NCBI GenBank assembly: GCA_019693395.1
Contig: JAAMXP010001448.1
Location: 1-15,788 of the forward strand
Direction: 5' to 3'
DNA: 15,788 bases
Source of the DNA: Ettlia oleoabundans
Taxonomy: Eukaryota; Chlorophyta; Chlorophyceae; Chlamydomonadales
A program made the position numbers and the translations under genes. This document shows, piece after piece, positions 10,301 through 15,788 of the stretch. The notes beneath the pieces are model-generated. The model ran no database searches. It was given only the letters and a program-made list of their open reading frames with translations, and was not told the DNA's origin. Every line of letters begins with the position of its first letter. Within the stretch, counting starts at the first letter, position 1.

Positions 10301-12552
10301 GGACGGCAGTGCTGTGTTTGACTTTGAAGGTATGGCCCCTCCCTATCAACACGGAAGCGGTTCAACCGCGGTGGCAGATTGAGGCATGGAGCGATGCAGT
10401 AGGACGGAGAATGACTTGCACACGAGCTTTGTATGTTGCATTTCAGACCGCACTCAACATCTCTGTCCTGCCACCCCTTGCATTGCCTTGCAGGCACCGG
10501 CCCGCAGGTGTTTGGCAACACCAACGCGCCGCCTGCAGTCACTCACTCTGCGATCATCTACAGCTTGCGCTGCATGGTGACGCGCGAAATACCACTTAAT
10601 CACGGGTGCATGGCGCCAATCACAGTGCGCATCCCAACAGGCGCGTGGCTGCATGCCGTGGGAGGCATGTTCCTGCATAAGCGAGGCTAATTACACGCTC
10701 TCAGCTGTGCATGTGTACGGTGTAGCGCATGATGCGTTTGGCTGTGTACAGCACAGGTTGTGCCCCGTCTCACCCGGACAACTGGGTTCATGCCATCCTT
10801 GGCGCCCTGACATTGTGCAGGCTCCCTGCTGGCACCCTCCCCAGACGCCGCGGTGGTGGGCGGCAACGTGCTGACCAGCCAGCGGGTGACTGATGTGGTG
10901 CTCAAGGCATTTAATGCTGCAGCAGCCTCCCAGGTAGGGATGGCGTTACACTCCTGGGGCATAAGGACAGTTGTGCGTGTTGGAACACGCAGTCCAAACT
11001 TGACCGAACTGTGCATTGAGCATGGCCACGCATGGCTGCTGGTCTCCCATGCGCAAGTGTGTGCAGAAGTTTGTTCCCACAAGCAACTTGCTTGCAAGCA
11101 GGCGTATTGCTCCTTTCGCTGTGCATCTGCAGGGCTGCATGAACAACTTCACGTTTGGGGATGAAGGCATGGGCTACTACGAGACCATTGCTGGCGGTGC
11201 TGGTGCAGGTCCCGGCTGGCACGGCCGCAGGTGGGCTTTCTTTCTCTTACAGTCGTTACACCATCAGGACGCCCGCTTGTGTGACTTGCTTGCTGGCTTG
11301 CCTGCATTGCACAGCATGTGTGGGCTATCATGTGCAGTAGCAGGGTTTCCCAGTATTCTTTCTTGCACTCGTTGCTGCCTGCTGCTGTCTGCCATGGCCA
11401 AACAACAAACAAGTTCTCACTCAATTGTCCATGTACGAGTTGCTTAAATCCTCTAAAAGTGTGAATTTGGTTGGAGCTGTTCAGCTACTGCTTGTTGGGT
11501 GCTCTCAGCTTACAGTAAAAATCGTGCTTGATTGCTGGCTCTTAGCATGCGCTGATTGTTTGCCTGCCTGCCTGCCTGCCTGCCTACAGCGGCGTGCATA
11601 CCCACATGACCAACACGCGTATCACTGACCCTGAAATATTAGAGCGCCGCTACCCCGTCGTGCTGCACCAGTTCAGGCTGCGCTCAGGTGAGGGTGAGAT
11701 GGTGGGCGGTACGGCGGTTCCGACGGGGGACTATCTCACCAATATAAGCTGAGCTTTGCTTTGGAGAATGTACATTGCAGTGCACTCCAGCTCCAAAGCC
11801 GGGGTTGGCACCAGGCAGGAAGCCTTACACTGTCCCCTATTCCCGTGATGCCCTGTCTGATCCCAAAGGTGTCGTCCTGCCCTGCTGCTCCCACCCCTGC
11901 ACCACAGGCACGGGCGGCGCAGGGCGGTTCCGTGGCGGCGACGGCGTGGTGCGTGAGATTGAGTTTTTGCGCCCCCTTACTGCCAGCATACTTTCCGAGA
12001 GGAGGGCCGTACGGCCATTTGGGCTGCTGGGTGGTCGCTCAGCAGCAGCGGGCGTGAATTTGTGGGCAAAGAAGGACGGCCAATTGGTCAGCCTGGGGGC
12101 CAAGGCGACATTGCAGGTGGGGAGGCCTGGCTGGCAATCGCTATCAAAACGCTGATCTTGGTTTGGTCCTTCTGGCCAGCAGCGGGGCTGGTGCAGCCCG
12201 ACAAGTATACATTGTGCGCCACGCATTATTGCAGCCAACCTGCCGGCTGTGAGAGGCGCATGTCTAAGCAGACTTGCCAGGCCCTGCCTATCTGCAATAC
12301 GCCTCGATTTCCGCTGTTATAAAGTCTCCATCGTAGGTGGAGGGTGGAGATAGGGTCAGGATATTGACCCCTGGCGGCGGCGGATACGGACCCTCAGAAG
12401 GCGCTTTAGAGCAGCAAGCGGAAGAGCTGGCAGCACTGGCTGCTGCCGTGGATAGCAAGCTGGCAGCCAGGCAGGGCGCCACCAAGTTCTCCGTGCCGGT
12501 TCGGGACGGCGGCAGCGTGCAGCAGTATACTAGGAACCAGGAAACAGTGTGA
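1330..12552 (+). CDS. OXP1: 5-oxoprolinase, ATP-hydrolysing (32 exons)
   Basis: The enzyme hydrolyses 5-oxo-L-proline to L-glutamate using ATP. It is the recycling step of the gamma-glutamyl/glutathione cycle and is a cytosolic enzyme in plants, yeast and animals. The spliced product is 1,348 aa, against about 1,270-1,290 in plants and mammals. The order is hydantoinase-A N-terminal domain (roughly 14-225), hydantoinase A (to about 550) and hydantoinase B (about 765-1295). Visible motifs are [10 protein letters not shown] (16-25, actin/acetate-kinase-type phosphate loop), [14 protein letters not shown] (88-101), FMQSDGGL (293-300), SGPAGG (314-319), [10 protein letters not shown] (341-350), NETMCRPIR (489-497), [11 protein letters not shown] (514-524), [10 protein letters not shown] (778-787), SRGHH (891-895) and LTPGGGGYG (1287-1295). 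The start at 1330 has good context (A at -3, G at +4) and an in-frame TAG 18 bases upstream. Lineage-specific parts are a linker at about 154-182, a Gln-rich stretch at 745-759 and a 53-residue tail. Identification rests on near-continuous similarity to plant OXP1 recalled from memory. Confidence 0.95.
3412..3450. repeat. C-rich and CA-rich tract in intron 6
   Basis: Runs of C interrupted by A, followed by ACACACACAC, lie 24-60 bases before exon 7 of OXP1. It is low-complexity sequence and may act as an extended polypyrimidine-like tract. Confidence 0.75.
4687..4954 (+). other. GC-AG intron 10 of OXP1
   Basis: The donor reads CAG|GCAAGC, the classic strong context of a GC donor, and the acceptor is TTGCAG. 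Joining 4686 to 4955 gives VFQ followed by VGPESAG, which aligns with plant OXP1 without a gap. A GT donor in the same phase exists downstream (GGA|GTATCG at 4699-4700). It would insert four residues (ASCG) and is weaker. Confidence 0.85.
5028..5282 (+). other. GC-AG intron 11 of OXP1
   Basis: The donor is ACAG|GCAAGT, a perfect complement-like GC donor apart from the C, and the acceptor is GCTGTAG. The join restores the Asp codon of AITDANLVLG, as in plant OXP1. I see no GT donor of the right phase nearby. Confidence 0.9.
6137..6403 (+). other. GC-AG intron 14 of OXP1
   Basis: The donor is TCAG|GCAAGT and the acceptor is GTGCAG. The join gives QEAQ followed by [10 protein letters not shown] in phase 0, the same Gln-Glu-Pro transition as in plant OXP1. 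GT dinucleotides just downstream (AAGTGGTGCATG) are in the wrong phase. Confidence 0.88.
7333..7361. repeat. Direct repeat, two 14-bp units, in intron 17
   Basis: GGGCTTGATGCGAT occurs at 7333-7346 and 7348-7361, separated by one T. About 30 bases downstream (7391-7406) the hexamer palindrome GGCGCC occurs twice within 16 bases. Both lie within intron 17 of OXP1. Confidence 0.85.
8275..8301. repeat. Direct repeat, two 12-bp units, in intron 20
   Basis: GGGCTGGGCTGA occurs at 8275-8286 and 8290-8301 with a CCT spacer. Each unit is itself made of the GGGCT pentamer repeated. Simple sequence within an OXP1 intron. Confidence 0.85.
10641..10820 (+). other. Probable GC-AG intron 27 of OXP1, weak donor
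   Basis: The protein alignment requires the join after CCAACAG at 10640, giving RIPTG followed by SLLAPS. The donor is then CAG|GCGCGT, which lacks the A at +3 and +4 typical of GC donors. No GT of the right phase occurs before the in-frame TAA at 10688-10690. An in-phase GC at 10657-10658 (GGAG|GCATGT) is an alternative but would add residues absent from the family. A base error in the sequence is also possible. Confidence 0.7.
11561..11584. repeat. Tetranucleotide microsatellite (TGCC)6
   Basis: Six perfect TGCC units run directly into the TACAG acceptor of exon 30 of OXP1, so the microsatellite forms the pyrimidine-rich tract of that splice site. Copy number is likely to vary between strains. 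Confidence 0.95.
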
Positions 12553-12767
12553 GGCTGGCTGAACTAGTTTACACCAGGTTCCAGTTGATATTGTGGCCCT
12601 ATCAGAGGTTGCATGGCATTTTGCCAATGTTCTTATATTGATATTATTCTTTCTCTGCCTTGGTGCACTGCTCCTGGCATTTTCTCAGTACTGTTTTGTT
12701 ACATCAGTGCGCTTATGTACCTCTAATGATCGTGTGGTCAAAGCTTCCTTTGCCAATTGTATGCCGC
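12553..12767. other. Convergent 3' intergenic spacer
   Basis: These 215 bases separate the stop codons of OXP1 (+) and EMC3 (-) and must hold the 3' ends of both transcripts. On the minus strand there are two TGTAA pentamers, at 12699-12703 and 12569-12573. I saw no TGTAA on the plus strand, so the OXP1 polyadenylation signal is unassigned. The sequence is noticeably more AT-rich than the coding parts. Confidence 0.7.
12699..12703 (-). terminator. Candidate EMC3 polyadenylation signal TGTAA
   Basis: The plus strand reads TTACA, so the minus strand reads TGTAA, 64 bases past the EMC3 stop codon. TGTAA is the usual polyadenylation signal in chlorophyte green algae. The second copy at 12569-12573 is further away and would place the EMC3 3' end next to the OXP1 stop. 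Confidence 0.5.
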
Positions 12768-14537
12768 TCATGGTGCGCCGCTCACCAATGCACGCAGCAC
12801 CTTTGCGGCGCGCGCTTCGCTGCCCTCCAGCCGCCACTTGTGCTCCGCCTGCAACCAGTGGGTGTACAACATGCCCGTCTGCCATCTATCACATGAACGT
12901 TTGAAAAGCATGCGTTGCCAGAGCAACTGGCCAGCTGCGTAAATGTCCCCATAGGGTTTCATTCACGTGAAGAGCATAACGTGGGTGTTCACGCCACTTG
13001 GTTGTACGCCAGTGCAAGCAGGCCACCCACCCACCAGGTTTAACGCGGCACGCTCTGCATCAAAGGCCTTTTGTGCATCGAAGCCCATGGGCCCCATTGG
13101 TCCCATCTGCATCTGCTGCTGCATCGCCATCATCTGCTGCGCATCGTTGATGGCCTTCTCCCTGCATCATACAACACAAACAAGATGGGACGGTTGAACC
13201 ACCAAAGGTCCAGCAGGAAAGAAGAAACATAAGCAGAGTAAAGAAGACTACATCGTGTTCACTGGCAGCCACAAGCAAGTTTGTGTCCTGGGGTTTAAGA
13301 ACAGAAGCGCAATAGCTTGCTACCAGGGAGGAAGCCCAGCTCAAGCCAGCAGCACAATTGAGCGTGCCTGCAGTCCTGCTGGCTATGCTATCAGGCTGCT
13401 GTTCTGCTGAGTATGCGGTCGGGCTGCTACACATTCTTTCACCTGCATCGTCAACTGCTGCAGCCGCCAACCTCCCCACCTGAACATCAGCGTCAGCACG
13501 CCGCGCAAGCCGAAGAGCAGGAGGAAGTAGTAGGAGAGGGAGGTGAAGTAGGACGGGTCAATCGAGGGAAGGTCGATGCCACGTTGGAGCATGATGCGGA
13601 ACTTGGGGGACAGAGCAAAGGGGATTTTCCCCAGGATGAAGCCAGAGAAGAAGAAGTTGACCAGAGCGCCCAGCGCGAGCTGCAGACGAAGTCAGAAGGG
13701 AAGAGGGCGATGGTGAGAGGTTAGGACACCGACAGACGCTTCCATCGAGCTTCCAATCCCCTTCCAAGTTGTATACACCGCGCAGATGTGTGTGCACACC
13801 TGTGGCAGCAGTCCCCCCAGCTGCTGCTTCATCATGCCCTGCATCATGTCTGGGTTGGTCATCATCATCTCCTGCATATTGCGTGCCTCTACCTTGGCGC
13901 TCAGCACGCCAGTGTCCTGCAGGGAACGAGCAAGGGCGGCACAAAGGATTGGAGACAGATGCCCAGGAACCGTGGGTGGGTGCAACCTTATATAACTGGA
14001 TGAAACAGCAGGATGTAGCAGCCCTCCGGCTGAGCTGCAATGGAACAACGACCAATGCCTTTCTTCAACCCTTGGAAGGGCACAGCAGAAGACAGGCGAA
14101 ATGGAAATGAAAGCACCTTTGCTGCAAAGTACTGCTTGCGCTGGCGGAATCCTGCCTCGGTGATGAAGCTGCCGTTGGCACGCAGCAGGGTTGACCGAGC
14201 CACCGCCATCTTCTGGGACACCTCCGTGGTGCCTTTGGAGGCGTCAACTGGTGGCTTGTTGCCTGACATGAGCTGCTTTGATGCAATGAGGGAGTGGGCA
14301 AGGGCAGGGCGAGCGGATGACCGGTGGTGAGGGGCAGCTACCATAGGGCCGCATCCTAGGCTCCTTCCGCCCACTTAGAGCACTTATGCATGTTGTGAGA
14401 ACATCCGAATAGCCCCTGGAGCTTACCGCTGTGACATACTGGCGCAGGAGCTGCATGAGCAGCACGCAGGCTGTTAGCGGAATGAGTACCCAATCCCGAA
14501 CTGCCCTATCCAGCACTAGTTCGGATGCCGTCGTCAT
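12768..14537 (-). CDS. EMC3: ER membrane protein complex subunit 3 (EMC3/TMEM111)
   Basis: EMC3 is the Oxa1/YidC-superfamily insertase core of the ER membrane protein complex, which inserts tail-anchored and multi-pass proteins. Exons in transcript order are 14427-14537, 14117-14272, 13800-13916, 13480-13679, 13035-13161 and 12768-12848. They sum to 792 nt and give 263 aa, against 261 in human. All five introns are GT-AG with in-phase joins. Membrane segments are visible at about 17-32, 129-147 and 176-194. Conserved features include VRDWVLIPL near the start, LRANGSFI at 67-74, FFFSGFILGKIPF (137-149), MLQRGIDL (158-165) and an EHKW motif near the C-terminus. Two Met-rich cytosolic stretches lie at 103-118 and 205-220. 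The ATG at 14537 is the only in-frame ATG before the first membrane segment and matches the family start. The gene converges on OXP1 and diverges from the next gene. Confidence 0.95.
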
Positions 14538-14801
14538 TCTTCCTCCAGCTCCCTTGCTGAACCGATGTGAAGCTGATCGCGATCTTTCCGCAGGCCCCCT
14601 GCTGCCTGAAACAAATGTGCGACAACAACGAATTTCCTGCAGGTTCACCAGTGGTTCACCAATAGTTGCTGGGCGAGGTCGGACACCTCACTCCACGCTG
14701 GCTTGCCAATGCCAGTTCCCAAGGCAGCATAGGCTTCAAAAGCAAACGTGTTCATTGGATCGACATTTTGATCAACGCCGGTTGTTAGGATTCCGCCAGC
14801 A
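14538..14801. promoter_or_regulatory. Probable bidirectional promoter, EMC3 and DUF1825-like gene
   Basis: These 264 bases lie between the two divergent start codons and must hold both 5' leaders and promoters, unless further 5' non-coding exons exist. A direct repeat GGTTCACCA occurs at 14642-14650 and 14653-14661, spaced 11 bases apart, and the second copy runs into CCAAT at 14659-14663. No clear TATA box is seen for either gene. The region assignment is inference from gene layout. Confidence 0.6.
14642..14661. repeat. Direct repeat GGTTCACCA x2 in the shared promoter
   Basis: Two identical 9-bp copies have an 11-bp period, about one DNA helical turn, so they face the same side of the helix. 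They lie about 105 bases upstream of the EMC3 ATG and 140 bases upstream of the DUF1825-like ATG. This is compatible with a paired protein-binding site, but chance or a small duplication also fits. Confidence 0.8.
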
Positions 14802-15699
14802 ATGGTGCTGTCGCTCTCCCTGCCACACGCACCCCGACATGGGCCCATAAGCAGGCAAAATTCCGGCGTCACATCTCGATCACATGGCAGATCATCGGCA
14901 AGGCGGGGCTGGCAGGTGCAGCAGCAGCAGGGGGGCCGGTGGCGGCGGTTCACCCCGTGCCTTGCAAACGGCTTTGAGAACCTACCAGACCCCTCCAAGT
15001 CCTCATTGCTCCAGAGTGAAATATTCGTGAGAGAGTTTGAGAGGTACAACCAGCATGTTGCAAGGATAGTGTGGGGCATGTGTTGCAGGGTGGTGGGCAG
15101 GAGTAACGTGATCCCCAGCGGGGTCGCCTTCCAAACAGGCCGCCACCCAATAGACCCGCTCTGTGCGAAATCCTTGTTGTTGCAGTATGCAGACAGAGAT
15201 GGATTCCATGATGAAGATGATGAGGTACGCTGCTTTGCACTGTATGCAGCTCCAGACGTGTTGCAGCGGTTGGTATCCATGACACGGAGCGTGATGGTTC
15301 GCTCTTTGTTGCCAGCGTTGCCATCCTTGCTGGTTCTCTCTCCCATGCCCTCCCTTGCGCTGCAGGAACTTCGCTGAATATGACAGGGAGGGCAAGAAGC
15401 TGTTCGTGGCGGAAATGGAGCGGATGGGCGAAAAGATGCGGATCCTCTTGAAACGCCTCCAACTGGCCAAGGATGACGACTTTGCTAAATGGGTGCTGCA
15501 GAAGCAAAACGTCCAAATGTAAGGCCCCAAGAGCAACGCAAACGGGCTTAAATATATCAAATCTCAAGCTGGGTCATGGGTGGCAATGTGGATTTTTGCC
15601 GCGCACGCGCAATCTCGTGGAGGACTCGGCTGCCAAACTGCTCATTTGCCTGCTGTGCAGGCTGAACGCCAGTACCAGTTGGGGGCTCCTGTTGGATGG
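14802..15699 (+). CDS. DUF1825-like plastid protein, 5' part (3' end outside window)
   Basis: Exons: 14802-15070, 15366-15518, and probably 15661-15699 followed by a GTGAGT donor, so the gene continues past the window. The ATG at 14802 has good context (G at -3, G at +4) and an in-frame TGA at 14769-14771. Residues 1 to about 58 are Ser/Arg/Ala-rich with no Asp or Glu, typical of an algal chloroplast transit peptide. After it come SEIFVREFERY (72-82) and NFAEYDREGKKLFVAEM (91-107). These match, in order and spacing, the SEI...FEDY...YGKFDREGKKLF pattern of cyanobacterial DUF1825 proteins as I recall them; that family has no established function that I know of. Joining exons 1 and 2 within a Val codon keeps the spacing exact. 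The third exon is less certain: an in-frame TAA at 15520-15522 would end the protein at 141 aa if that intron were retained, shorter than the family's conserved region. Confidence 0.6.
15519..15660 (+). other. Predicted intron 2 of the DUF1825-like gene, donor overlapping a stop
   Basis: The donor AAAT|GTAAGG is close to consensus and the acceptor is CTGTGCAG. The donor sits inside ATG-TAA, so the TAA at 15520-15522 is removed only if the intron is spliced. Splicing to 15661 keeps an open frame of 13 codons up to a second good donor (GG|GTGAGT at 15700). The resulting residues do not clearly match the family, so the acceptor may lie elsewhere. Confidence 0.5.
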
Positions 15700-15788
15700 G
15701 TGAGTGAATTCAACAGTGGAATAGTGAACAGATGCTGCACCCCGCTTTTCTCACCTGCTTGTCTGATGATGATCGCTTCCCCGCACCC

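Larger units (their letters stand above)
1330..12552 (+). other. OXP1: Exon map of OXP1
   Basis: Exons: 1330-1402, 1747-1946, 2147-2239, 2381-2490, 2768-2916, 3145-3242, 3474-3568, 3794-3927, 4154-4249, 4544-4686, 4955-5027, 5283-5376, 5565-5715, 5969-6136, 6404-6502, 6702-6830, 7086-7200, 7503-7613, 7773-7971, 8125-8231, 8396-8514, 8741-8873, 9109-9323, 9592-9684, 9972-10037, 10227-10329, 10494-10640, 10821-10933, 11133-11230, 11590-11687, 11908-12116, 12337-12552. They sum to 4,047 nt, divisible by three, with no internal stop. Each junction was chosen so that splice dinucleotides, phase and family similarity agree. Introns total 7,176 nt, from 141 (intron 3) to 359 (intron 29); introns 1 (344), 17 (302) and 29 exceed 300 bases and I see no gene inside them. 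Donors are GT except in introns 10, 11, 14 and 27 (GC). All acceptors are AG, mostly CAG. Confidence 0.88.

Noticed and set aside
14645..15346. Minus-strand open frame of 233 codons
   Set aside because: It lies antisense to exon 1 and intron 1 of the DUF1825-like gene, resembles no family I know, and starts without a supported promoter. The plus-strand frame has family motifs and correct splice sites.
14950..15567. Minus-strand open frame of 205 codons, with an overlapping 185-codon frame in another phase
   Set aside because: Two long overlapping antisense frames in the same place point to stop-poor GC-rich sequence. Neither shows recognisable domains, and both run across exons supported on the other strand.
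1..15788. Mobile element, CRISPR array, toxin-antitoxin or phage-defence system
   Set aside because: I found no transposase or integrase motifs, no terminal repeats with target duplications, no regularly spaced repeats and no clustered small genes. All substantial conserved coding sequence belongs to three eukaryotic genes.

Overview
The window looks like nuclear DNA of a unicellular green alga (Chlorophyta; Trebouxiophyceae or Chlorophyceae, from general impression only). The reasons are short exons split by many introns of about 140-360 bases, mostly GT...AG with pyrimidine-rich TGCAG acceptors, moderately GC-rich sequence, plant-type eukaryotic proteins, a plastid-targeted protein of cyanobacterial type, and a TGTAA-type polyadenylation motif. 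No bacterial operon, phage, insertion sequence, CRISPR array, tRNA or rRNA was seen.

Layout. Bases 1-1329 hold no gene I can recognise, and the last part is the probable promoter and 5' leader of the first gene. Bases 1330-12552 (+) carry one complete, very intron-dense gene for ATP-dependent 5-oxoprolinase (OXP1). I could place 32 exons in a single continuous frame of 1,348 codons plus stop. Bases 12768-14537 (-) carry a complete six-exon gene for EMC3, a subunit of the ER membrane protein complex (263 aa). It converges on OXP1 with 215 bases between the two stop codons. From 14802 (+) to the window edge is the 5' part of a gene whose product resembles the cyanobacterial DUF1825 family behind an apparent plastid transit peptide. 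It is divergent from EMC3, with 264 bases between the two start codons, a probable shared promoter.

The three genes serve unrelated processes: glutathione and gamma-glutamyl recycling in the cytosol, membrane-protein insertion at the ER, and a plastid protein of unknown role. This is ordinary eukaryotic gene order, not a cluster. The most notable features are the splicing of OXP1, where 4 of 31 introns appear to use GC donors, and the DUF1825-like gene, where a splice donor overlaps an in-frame stop. I found no evidence of a new multi-gene system.
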